From: Tanytarsus gracilentus
Taxonomy: Eukaryota > Arthropoda > Insecta > Diptera > Chironomidae
Assembly: GCA_038502055.1 (NCBI GenBank)
Contig: JAXRKN010000025.1
Location: forward strand, 1-64,000
Length of the DNA: 64,000 bases
Reading direction: 5' to 3'
Shown: positions 1-10,326 of the stretch, one piece after another
How the letters are laid out: each line of letters opens with the position of its first letter
Numbering within the stretch: position 1 is the stretch's first letter
Translations under genes and position numbers: made by a program
Notes under the pieces: generated by a model
Told to the model about the DNA's origin: nothing
The model's database searches: none
The model's input: only the letters and a program-made list of their open reading frames with translations

Positions 1-573
1 AATCAACTTGTTAGATATTTTATTAATTAGGACAGAATAAAATTTACCTAATTTTATCAAAATAAACAGATGAGTTGAAAAATAAAAAAGCTTTCTGGTT
101 TTAAATTCTCTTAATTTTTAATTTATTTTTTAAAAAATGTATTTTTTAATGAATCTTTAAATTAATCTGCTTTAGTTGCCACCGTAAAACTTCAGAATTT
201 TATATTCAGCTCATAAAATTCCATCTGAAATTAAAATTTATCTCCCTCTGGTCCTTAGAAAAAATTATTTTTAGCACTTAAATATAATCAGAGCGAGTCT
301 AAGGCAATCCATCATGAGGCGAAATGGGTGGTAATGAAAATAGCAATACGCCTATGGGTATTCACTTAAATTCCTCTTGCACTCTCAATAAAATCTTGGG
401 GAGCTCATCAACGCGATATAATGAAAATAAATTGAGAAATTTTCACTGGTCGATGCTTTGAGACTTTTTCATAATTAGCAATTGAACGTGCATGAAATAA
501 CGACCTAGGTATTAAATCATTGAAATGTCAACAAAGACATTGCGTGAGGAATTTTTATAAGAAGAATTATGAG
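1..573. repeat. Flank repeat A, copy 1 (partial array unit)
   Basis: Positions 1-567 match 16521-17087 almost base for base, with a handful of substitutions and small indels. The first bases of the window are already inside the repeat, so its left border is not visible. The copy stops matching just before the start of duplication unit 1. No open reading frame of note is present. The simplest reading is that this is the tail of another array unit lying upstream of the window. Confidence 0.85.
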
Positions 574-959
574 AGTTTTCTAAATCACGCAAGCAGGATT
601 AAAGAAGATAATAAAATTTCCCAAAAATTCTTTGCTTCTCAAACTTTAAATATTTAAAATTCTGCATTCATTCGCATAAATGCGAATTTTTATGATAATT
701 TTATCCACATTGTTTCTACATGCGGTTGAAATTTGAGACTCTTTCCGCATATTTATGATTTTTTTCTTTCGTATTGTGTTAAATTGCAATTAGAATTAAA
801 AACTTATTCAGCATTCATTGTCGGCACAGCTTTGAAAAAATCTTTGACAATTTAGTGGTATTGTAAAAATCTGTTGACAGTGTAAAGTGATGACATATCG
901 AATGGAATTTAAAAATTCCTCTAAATGAATATTTTTTCTGGACTGTCAAAAAAAGGTTG

Positions 960-2400
960 CGCGTCGCTCTGTCACATGTATTAAAGGGCCGAAAATTATT
1001 TATTATTATTTACAAAAAATCAAAATTTACTAAAGTTAAAAAATAGGGCATGACACCCGGGTGAAAAAATAATTTATGATTTTTTGAAATTTTTTCAATA
1101 CGTGAATCAAAATATCCCTTAAATCTACTAAAACTAAGAGTTCTTTCGCATTTAAAATTACTCAACTATCACTCAATCGAAAAATGTATTGAAAAAATCC
1201 ATAACTTTTTATCTCTAATTTAAATTGAAAATCCCTAACGACTAAAAATTTTGAACGAAGGGAAAAAATCAAAATTTACTAAAGTTAAAAAAAAATTGGG
1301 CATGACGCCGGGGCGAAAAAATATTTCTCGTTTTTTTAGGAACGATCTAGATATAAAAAATTTTTTTTAAAAAAAATAATTAAAATATCTCCTAAATCTA
1401 CTTAAAATTTACAAAAATTGAGCATTCTCTCGGATTTAAAATTTTACAACTATCACTCAATCGAAAAATATATTGAAAAAATTTAAAACTTAAAAAAATC
1501 CTTAACTTTTTATCTCTAATTTAAATTGAAAATCCCTAACGACTAAAAATTTTGAACGAAGGGAAAAAATCAAAATTTACTAAAGTTAAAAAAAAATTGG
1601 GCATGACGCCGGGGCGAAAAGATATATTCATGTTTTTTTACTCGTTTCTAGATACAAAAAAATTTTTTTTAAAAAAAATTATCAAAATATTCCCTAAATC
1701 TACTAAAAAATGAAAATTCCCTAACTATTAAACATATTTTTATGTTTAAAATGCTTCATTTAGCATTAATTTAATTAAATTATGCTATCGCAATCTAACT
1801 TTTATCTCTAATCTTAATTGAAAATTCCCTAACGACTAAAAATTTGGATAGAAGGAAAAAATCTAAATTTACTAAAACCAAAAAAAAATTGCGCATGACG
1901 CCGGGGCGAAAAAATATTTCATGTTTTTTTTAGATGTTCCTAAATACAAAAAAAAAATTTTAAAATTTTTAAAAATTATCAAAAATGTAAATCAAAATAT
2001 TCCCTAAATCTACTTGTAAATGAAAATTCCCTAACTATTAAACATATTTTTATGTTTATGATGCTTCATTTAGCATTAATTTAATTAAATTATGCTCTCG
2101 CAATCTAACTTTTATCTCTAATCTTAATTGAAAATTCCCTAACGACTAAAAATTTAGATAGAAGGAAAAATTCTAAATTTACTAAAATCAAAAAAAAAAT
2201 GCGCATGACGCCGGGGCGAAAAAATATTTCTTGTTTTTTTTAGAAAGATTCTAAATATAAAAAAAAAAATTTAAAAATTATCGAAAATTTAAATCAAAAT
2301 ATTCCCTAAATCTACTTGTAAATGAAAATTCCCTAACTTTTGATGCTTAATTTAGCATTAATTTAATTAAATTATGCTAACGCAATAAAAATAATTTAAA
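960..2400. repeat. Satellite block, five tandem repeats of about 300 bp
   Basis: Five diverged repeats are marked by a GC-rich core, GCATGACGCCGGGGCG or a close variant, at 1048, 1300, 1601, 1893 and 2203, giving spacings of 252, 301, 292 and 310. Around each core lie the recurring phrases 'ctaacgactaaaaatt', 'tttatctctaat' and 'ttccctaaatctact'. The last repeats also share a 'tttaattaaattatgct' segment. The block is non-coding and very AT-rich apart from the core. Confidence 0.9.
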
Positions 2401-2589
2401 GGAAGCATTCTAAACGCGCGTTTTCCTGAAATATAATAAAATGATTAAATTTAACAAAGAGCATGTTTCTTCCTAAGCTCACAACAATTTTAAAGTTCCC
2501 TATAATGATTTTAAAACATGCTTTTTGTTTTAGTTTTAAATAATTTTTAATTCATAAGGAATTAATTTAATTACAATTGATTTATCGAT

Positions 2590-5465
2590 TCATTCAATAT
2601 ACATAATACTGGGAATTTTGAAAAATTCTGTCAGGCTTAAGAACTTTAGAATTATTAGATATTTAATATCTCTTTCCATTTTAGCCGAAAATTTCGTAAA
2701 AACTTGATTTAAAGTGCGACTTAAATCAAGAGAAAAGCCATTTAAAAATAGCTTTGGCTTTTTGTATCGCCACTTAAGGAAAAGAAAGATAAGTTTACGA
2801 TCGCACTCGAATGAATCGATAATTTCAAAAGTAAACTCCAATTTTTTCAAATGCACAGAGAGAAGCTCTGGCATAAGATTAATATTTGGAGCACGCATAA
2901 TAAAGCTCCCAATGAACTCAACCAAGTCCATTTTACCATCAACCCGAATAATGCTTTTTGAAATTCGAGTTTTCTTGACGGTCATACAACCGACAAGATC
3001 AACAAGAGATGTTTCAAAAACATAGCCGACTCTCTCCTTCGGCATGTAAGCCCCGTCACCATCGTCTTCTTCAACACCAAGACACAAATGCTGTCGAACA
3101 CAGCCGCCAAACTAAAAATATTTTAAAATTCATTTTAGAACATCTCAAAAAACGTGAAGTAAAATTACAAGTTTGAAAATTTTATAAAATATTTTGATTT
3201 TGTCACTTTTATTATAGAATTTAACGCAAATCACTGAAATTATCTAAGATAAATTTTTTCAAAGTGAATTTCTTCGAGATAATTGATAAATTAAAATTAA
3301 ATTCAATCTAAAGATATATCATCAATAATGTTCAATTATTTTCTTTTATTTAAACAATTCCCATCGAGTGCAAAAGTGGAGATCAGGAGATCAGGAGCTG
3401 AGTCAACTAAACCTGAAGTTTCAACAACTATCTCAAAATTTAAATATTATTTAACAATAGACTATTTTCAACTCATTAACAATCACTTGCTTTTCTTCTT
3501 CTTCAATCTTAATCAATGTTTCATCCATATACAAGCAATTGCTAAACTAAAAAGATCCAAAAAATTTTCGCAGATATTTTCCTCTAAGGACTCCCGCATC
3601 TGACAAAATTTTTCATCACCCTAAAAACAGCAAAACAAATCTATTTCTTTCGAATTAAATCTCTTCTTATACAGTTGCACAGTTTCTCGAATGTTGCTGA
3701 AAAATCAAAAATTTAAAGTTTAGATGGAACCCAATCAAAAATGCTTCGTTTCTCAAAAATCCTGCACTCAAGATATTCAATCCTATTCAAAATTAAGAGA
3801 CGACTTTTAACTTAAAATTTTTTAAGATCAATAGCTGAAGTCACTAGTCTCAAACTGAGGCAATCATTGGATACTAAATTCGATAATATATTTCATTTTA
3901 TTAAAAATTTAATTTAAGATCTCGGACAAGGCAAAAAGTTTTTTTTAACGTTGTTTTGATAAATTTAACAAATTGGCAATGGAACTTAAAAAAGTTGAGG
4001 ACTAAAGGAAAGTTTAAACAATACACAATACTTTAAGAATTATTTGTTTGGGCTCTATCTGCGAAGCTAACTTTTTAGAAAGTTTATATAGATAAAAGAT
4101 CTTTTATTTCTCTAAATTTTTGTCTACAAAAAGGATCTGTTTGAATTCGATTTCGAAGAGTTGCAACTCGGAAATAAAATTACAAAAAAGTTTCAAAACC
4201 CACTCGTGGGTGTTGCCGCGTAACCCAACTCATCAGATCAGTATTTGAAAATCGAGTGCATAAAAAATAATTTTCGAGTACATTAATACAAACAGTTAAA
4301 AATTAAAAATAAGTTTAGTGGACATAATTTTGAAAATTTGACTTTACGACCTATATTTGACTCTAGGCTTTAATAACCTAAGTCCTAAGTACCTCGGACC
4401 TATTCCATCCTACTAGGCATCAAAAGACGAGTTTAACGACATACATGAAGCCATAGTTCTGAAAAATGGACATTTAGGCTATCCGTGGCACGACTGGCCG
4501 TCCATGATGGACATTCCTCAAAAATCATCTATGTCAATCGATTTCTGGTCAAATTACGAATCAATGCCAATCGATTCCTGGTTAAATTACGATTTCAACG
4601 ATACCCATGAAGCCATATAAGAGAAAATTTGTATGAAAAATGGACATTGTGGCCGTCCATGGCACGACCTATGGTCATGACTCGAAAAATTCCTAAAATG
4701 GGCTAATAAAAATTCTAAGAGCTACCATCTGGCGAAAACTAGAAGTCTCTAGGTAGCTCAGGGGCTGAGATCTCGATGGAACAGACGGACAGACGGAAAG
4801 ATGAGTATATAAGCGTTACCACAACTTTGTTGGGTTACGCTAAAAAAATTATTTGTGAGAAAAAAGTAAACATATTTATTTTTCCCCAAATGCAGACTCA
4901 CTCTGCTAAACAGTAGTACAACATCTTCTAACTAAACAACCTTAATTTTTAAAAATCTTCCAACGGTGCACTTTTCATGATTAAATTGCCTTTCAAAACA
5001 ATATACAATATTCACTTTATATTACTAAGGTTGCTCATGAAGCTACTAACAGTTTATTAATTTAATTACAATCAAAATTTCAATTTTTTGACAATTTTAA
5101 ATCCTAATTCAACGACTCAATAAAACAAATTTTAAATTTCAAACTAGGCACAAAAACATCTCTGATATTCATTTGGAACAACTTTAGTTATTGAATATGG
5201 ATGTGTTTTTCGCAATTTTTAACGATATCGTGTTTAATAAATAAAAAATTTATAAACACTAAACACTCACATCTTCTAGCACAACTTCTTGAATTATCTT
5301 CAAGATTCTCACGCCACCATCGTCATCGTCATAAGTGCAACTACATTGCTTTCGAGTATATCCGCCACCGTCATCGTCTTTGCAACCAATTTGCTTTCGT
5401 GTGTATCCACCATCGTCATCGTCATCGTCTTTGCAACTTCGTTGCTTTCTTAAACATCCGCCCAT
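2590..5465 (-). CDS. Cys/Asp-rich protein, two recognised exons, unit 1
   Basis: Two minus-strand exons are supported: 5465-5271 (65 codons) and 3111-2590 (173 codons plus stop). Both open directly after an AG acceptor with a similar phase-0 start (M/F-G-G-C), and the upstream exon ends at GAAGAT followed by a GTGAGT donor. The first exon carries Asp runs between cysteines with the recurring phrase DDGGYTRKQ; the second begins GGCVRQHLC and then EEDDGDGAYMPKE. The pattern of C, DG, x, Y, QC and C is faintly like a thyroglobulin type-1 domain, but this is a weak resemblance and I do not claim the family. The rest of the second exon (from about residue 45) is unrecognised. No signal peptide exon was found upstream, so the gene is 5' incomplete. 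The 2.2 kb intron holds a TIR transposon. The paralogue lies at 10327-13187. Confidence 0.5.
4198..4847 (+). mobile_element. TIR element, family X, copy in unit 1
   Basis: The ends carry inverted repeats GCGTAACCCA (4218-4227) and TGGGTTACGC (4831-4840). Outside the left inverted repeat lies CCCACTCGTGGG, itself palindromic. Inside are diverged repeats of a roughly 115 bp monomer containing 'catgaagccatag' and 'gatggacattcctcaaaaat'. Near the right end is a GACGGACAGACGG tract. There is no transposase reading frame, so the element is non-autonomous. Related copies or ends occur at 11936, 25838, 51378, 52283, 58803 and 61550. Confidence 0.75.
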
Positions 5466-7598
5466 CTAAAAATAATTAAAAATTTAAACAAAAAATTAGG
5501 TAAATATTAAAAAAAAATTTAACGAACAATTATTTTTTTTGTCACTATTTTCCCCCCAAAACTATTGCAATTTATATATTTTAAGCTTATCTTGAAGTTA
5601 CTTACAGTTATCCTTTTACTTCAAGTCCAAATGATATCAATAATCTAGCTTTAATTATTTGATATCTTTCCTCTTTTAGAAATTTTCGCTTTCTGATTGA
5701 TTCCTTAGATCAAAAATTATTTCTTTTTCCACATAACCCCTTTTATTTTAAAAAGATATTCTTTGAATTTGAGCTCTTTGAGAGTTTTAATTTTTAATCA
5801 TAATTAAATTGTGAGATTTTTAAAAAATAAATATATTAGGTGTCTTTCGTAGATCATACTATGCAATGTAAATAAGAAAATTAATAGGACAATAATTAAT
5901 ATTTAGAGATTTGAGAGCTTGAAATTTCGCATATTTTTAATTTTACGTTTTACTTTTTGAAAGCATAAAAACTTTTAATTTTAATTTAGACTTTAACTTT
6001 CAAAGTTGAAAAAAATCATTTTTCTGCAGGTTGTAATAAATAAAAAGGATTTGTCTATACCCACACTTGTAATTTTACAACGATTCATAGACAAACTTCA
6101 TCTTATATTTTATTCGACAACTCCAAGCACATCCTCAAAAAAGTACATCAAATACTATTTGGATTATAAATTATTATTGCTTTTCATTTATCATTCAAAT
6201 ATATAATAAATTTTTACTATTTCCACTGTCTATCGGATCAATAAAAATGCGGAACGCGTGGAACATCATTTTGCGTTGATAATTGCGTCATAATTCACAA
6301 TCAATCGTTCGAAAGTAATGTGCGAGATAAATAAGAAGAAGAGGCTGTAAAAAAGTTTCCAATGTCGAAACAAGGCCGTTGATTGAATGAAATTTTTCAT
6401 TTTAGACTTTTCTACTCGAACAACTTTGTTTTCTTAACAATGAACAGATCGAGGGAAAAAAATTTTGGGCTTTGAATTTTAAGGGAAAATTTACATATTT
6501 TTCTTCTAGACTATAATTGTTAGAGTCGTAATTAAAAAGTTTTCTTCAAGCACGCGGAGCAATTAATTCACTCTTATCAAAGAGACATAATTTGCAAATT
6601 AGAGAGCTTTGGATTATTATTAAAGCTTTTTAAATTTATTGTTTGCTAAATTGGGGTGAAAAACTAAATAAATTTTTTTAGAGTTTTTTGCTTAAATTTA
6701 TTTTTTAACAATGTTTCAAACAATTTAATTTTCCTTGACAACGAAAACTTTTGTAAGAGCTTTTTGAGTTGTGTTCCACATTAGAAAATCAAGAAGAATT
6801 TTAACACAAAAAATGACCATAAAGATACCAGACAGTGTAAATGCCTCAGGCAATACCAGACTTATTCATAGACTCTTTAAGTAGATTACGATCCATTTGA
6901 ACTCAACCGGAGAAAATTCTTTCAGGCCTTTCGTAGAAATTGAAAATAATCTACGAGAAGCTTTAAGCGCTTTGAGTAAAAGTTTAATCCAATTTAATTT
7001 GTATTAAAATTCAACCACCGTGAATCAATAGAAATTTAAACCGAACAGTAAGTAAATAAGTTATTTCAAATCACACCCTAAAGATGTGACTGAAATGATA
7101 GTCAAAGTGAGACTAGAATGAATTTATGTTAATGAGAAATTTAGCTAGAATAAAATAGAATTCATGAATGAAATAAAATTGAACGAACAAAGAATTTTTC
7201 TCAAAAGAACTTCCTCAAAACGTTGAGATTTGAGATGATGGAAAATATTTTTTGACGGTACTTGAGAATTATACCTCAAATGTGTGACAAGAAAAAATTT
7301 CAAGCGTCCATATGTCTTTCTAGAAAAATACAATTTAAATATTGCATAAAATTTATACACTCAAAAGTTTTTTCTACGCAAAATCATTTCAAAAAAAATA
7401 CATAAGAGACTCCATAAAAAGTTTTTTAATGACAACATTTGTGTTTCAAAATTTAGGTAATCAAATAATTTCTCCCGTCAATGAAAAAATTAATTCCTCA
7501 AAAAAAATTCTCTTTTGTGTTTTATTGCGTGAATTTAAAAAAAAATTGTAATTTTAGCTGACTTTGTAAATTGCGCTATTAATCAGCATAAAAAAATA
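5466..7598. other. Non-coding stretch between the two genes of unit 1
   Basis: This 2.1 kb is AT-rich and broken by stop codons in all frames. It should contain the missing 5' exons of the Cys/Asp-rich gene, but none could be identified. The only hint is a 31-codon hydrophobic-start frame on the minus strand near 6720-6815, with no good splice donor. A TTTATT (AATAAA on the minus strand) at 7521-7526 lies about 75 bases beyond the stop of the EF-hand gene and is a plausible poly(A) signal. Confidence 0.6.
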
Positions 7599-8096
7599 TT
7601 ACATCGGATTTGGAGCCATCATGATGACGAATTCCTTGTAATCTATGCTGCCATCATTATTTAGATCTGCCGCATTGACAATTTCATCGAGCTCGTCATC
7701 GGAAAAGGGAATTTTGAGGGTCTCGAGGTAAGTTTTAAGCTCAAATTTCGTAATTTTTCCATCGTTATTGACGTCGATGAGTTTGAAATCTCTCATCATT
7801 TCCTCGCTCGTGAATGAATAGCGAATATGCATCACAATGAAATCGAGAAAGTCGTCAAAGCTTAATTTGCCAACGCCATCATCACTCTCGAGATCCATTT
7901 CCTTAATCTTCTCCGAAATTACTTGATTTGAATTGTAGCCGAGTGCTCTTAAGGCCGGAATAAGTTCGCTTGTTGTTATTTTTTCGTCGGCATCTTTATC
8001 GTTAATCTCGAACGCTTCACGAGCCTCTTTCAGTTGTGTAGCTGTAAATTTTGCCTTTAGAATTGATATTGGAATGAACTCGGAATTTTCTGACAT
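7599..8096 (-). CDS. Calmodulin/centrin-like four-EF-hand protein, unit 1
   Basis: This intronless 165-residue frame has four EF-hand positions. Site 1 is DKDADEKITTSE (about residues 32-43). Site 2, starting DLESDDGVGKLS, has a loop about three residues too long. Site 3 is DVNNDGKITKFE and site 4 is DLNNDGSIDYKE, both canonical. The length and the linker after site 2 resemble calmodulin and centrin, and the N-terminus (MSENSEFIP) is extended. Sites 3 and 4 should bind calcium; sites 1 and 2 are doubtful. An in-frame ATG four codons upstream (8108) exists here but is out of frame in the other copy, so MSEN is chosen as the start. The lack of introns suggests an old retrocopy or a testis-type calmodulin paralogue, which is inference. 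A poly(A) signal lies at 7521-7526. Confidence 0.9.
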   Translation of the reverse strand: MSENSEFIPISILKAKFTATQLKEAREAFEINDKDADEKITTSELIPALRALGYNSNQVISEKIKEMDLESDDGVGKLSFDDFLDFIVMHIRYSFTSEEMMRDFKLIDVNNDGKITKFELKTYLETLKIPFSDDELDEIVNAADLNNDGSIDYKEFVIMMAPNPM

Positions 8097-8372
8097 TTTT
8101 GGTTTCATGTGGCGAATTTTAAATTTTCATTGTTTACTGCACGTTTAGGTTTTTTGCCAAAAATTTCTTTGAACTTGAATAATTTATTTCGTTACATAAA
8201 AGCATACAAAGTTTTCTTGCATCCCGTGAGCTTTGAAGTGAACGAATGCATGTAAATGTTTTAAGTGCATGTTAAACATTCCTAAATATTTTAGCAGGTT
8301 CCATTAGCAGGTGAAATGGAATTTTTATCAATGTAAAATGCCTGAAAAGGAAAAAACATTTCAATAACCTTA

Positions 8373-8641
8373 GAAGTAGGTGGCGAGGGAAAAGAGGCAA
8401 AAAGAGTACACGGGGAGAGAAAAGTTGACATTATTCAAGCGCTAATGAAGTGGAAAAAACAACAGGAAATGTTTCAAAAAAAGTTTGCCTTTGTAGTGAG
8501 ATCTTGAGGGAGGAAATAAAAGTGCTGCAGTGAATGAAAATGTTCATTAGGGCAAACAAGCATGCAACGTGCATTTTGTGATTCAATTTGAGAGTTTGAA
8601 TACATTAACATTTGAAGCAAGTTATTAAGTGGGGCATGAGG
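8373..8641. other. Unique spacer between duplication units
   Basis: About 270 bases at the junction of the two units are not found elsewhere in the window. After unit 2 the equivalent position holds a different sequence (16100-16520) followed by flank repeat A. The spacer therefore marks either a replaced or deleted part of an ancestral unit, or the original target sequence. No coding sequence is seen. Confidence 0.7.
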
Positions 8642-8999
8642 GTTTTCTAAAGCAGGATTAAAGAAGATAATAAAATTTCCAAAAATTCTTTGCTTCTCAA
8701 ACTTTAAAATATTTAAAATTCTGCATTCATTCGCATATATGCGAGTTTTTATGATAATTTTATCCACATTGTTTCTACATGCGTTTGAGACTCTTTCCGC
8801 ATATTTATGATTTTTTTTCGTTCGTATAATACAATAATTGTGTTAAATTGCAATTAGAATTAAAAACTTCTTCAGCATTCATTATCGGCACAGCTTTGGC
8901 AAATCCGTGACATCTTTGACAATTTAGTGGTATTGTAAAAATCTGTTGACAGTGTAAAGTGATGACAAAAAGTCTGGACTGTCAAAAAAAGGTTGCGCG

Positions 9000-10130
9000 T
9001 CGCTCTGTCACATGATTTAAAGGGCCGAAAATTATTTAATATTATTTACAAAAAATCAAAATTAACTAAAGTTAAAAAATAGGGTATGACACCCGGGTGA
9101 AAAAATAATTCATGATTATTTGAAATTTTTTCAATACGTGAATCAAAATATCCCTTAAATCTACTAAAACTAAGAGTTCTTTCGCATTTAAAATTACTCA
9201 ACTATCACTCAATCGAAAAATGTATTGAAAAAATCCATAACTTTTTATCTCTAATTTAAATTGAAAATCCCTAACGACTAAAAATTTTGAAAGAAGAGAA
9301 AAAATCAAAATTTACTAAAGTTAAAAAAAAATTGGGCATGACGCTGGGGCGAAAAGATATATTCATGTTTTTTTACTCGTTTCTAGATACAAAAATTTTT
9401 TTTTTTAAAAAAATTATCAAAATATTCCCTAAATCTACTAAAAAATGAAAATTCCCTAACTATTAAACATATATTTATGTTTAAAATGCTTCATTTAGCA
9501 TTAATTTAATTAAATTATGCTATCACAATCTAACTTTTATCTCTAATCTTAATTGAAAATTCCCTAACGACTAAAAATTTGGATAGAAGGAAAAAATCTA
9601 AATTTACTAAAATCAAAAAAAAATTGCGCATGACGCCGGGGCGAAAAAATATTTCATGTTTTTTTTAGATGTTCCTAGATACAAAAAAAAAATTTTAAAA
9701 TTTTTAAAAATTATCAAAAATGTAAATCAAAATATTCCCTAAATCTACTTGTAAATGAAAATTCCCTAACTATTAAACATATTTTTATGTTTATGATGCT
9801 TCATTTAGCATTAATTTAATTAAATTATGCTCTCGCAATCTAACTTTTATCTCTAATCTTAATTGAAAATTCCCTAACGACTAAAAATTTAGATAGAAGG
9901 AAAAATTCTAAATTTACTAAAATCAAAAAAAAAAATGCGCATGACGCCGGGGCGAAAAAATATTTCTTGTTTTTTTTAGAAAGATTCTAAATATAAAAAA
10001 AAAAAATTTAAAAATTATCGAAAATTTAAATCAAAATATTCCCTAAATCTACTTGTAAATGAAAATTCCCTAACTTTTGATGCTTAATTTAGCATTCATT
10101 TAATTAAATTATGCTAACGCAATAAAAATA
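9000..10130. repeat. Satellite block, four tandem repeats of about 300 bp
   Basis: This is the counterpart of 960-2400, with GC-rich cores at 9084, 9336, 9628 and 9939. It has one repeat fewer than unit 1. The first and last repeats pair clearly with the first and last of unit 1. The repeat lost corresponds to the second or third of unit 1, as expected from unequal exchange or slippage between neighbouring repeats. Confidence 0.9.
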
Positions 10131-10326
10131 ATTTAAAGGAAGCATTCTAAACGCGCGTTTTCCTGAAATATAATAAAATGATTAAATTTAACAAAGAGCA
10201 TGTTTCTTCCTAATCTCACAACAATTTTAAAGTTCCCTATAATAATTTTAAAACATGCTTTTTGTTTTAGTTTTAAATAATTTTTAATTCATAAGGAATT
10301 ATTTTAATTACAATTGATTTATCGAT

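Larger units (their letters stand above)
574..8372. repeat. Segmental tandem duplication, unit 1 (about 7.8 kb)
   Basis: This block realigns along its whole length with 8642-16099. The left border is a shared GTTTTCTAA, after which unit 1 has 8 extra bases. The right border is a shared AACCTTA ending at 8372 and 16099. The offset falls from about 8068 at the left edge to 7737, 7731 and then 7722 further right, which locates the indels; the largest step is one missing ~300 bp satellite repeat in unit 2. The unit holds the satellite, a Cys/Asp-rich gene, a TIR element and an EF-hand gene. Confidence 0.95.

Noticed and set aside
3451..3541. Minus-strand mini-exon (NCLYMDETLIKIEEEE...) in the large intron of the Cys/Asp-rich gene
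   Set aside because: It follows an AG and contains a Cys and a Tyr, but its phase does not fit the neighbouring phase-0 exons, and the unit 2 copy carries small deletions that shift the frame.
8474..8767. 97-codon minus-strand frame across the unit junction
   Set aside because: It spans the border of unique spacer and duplicated unit and has no counterpart in unit 1, so it is a chance frame.
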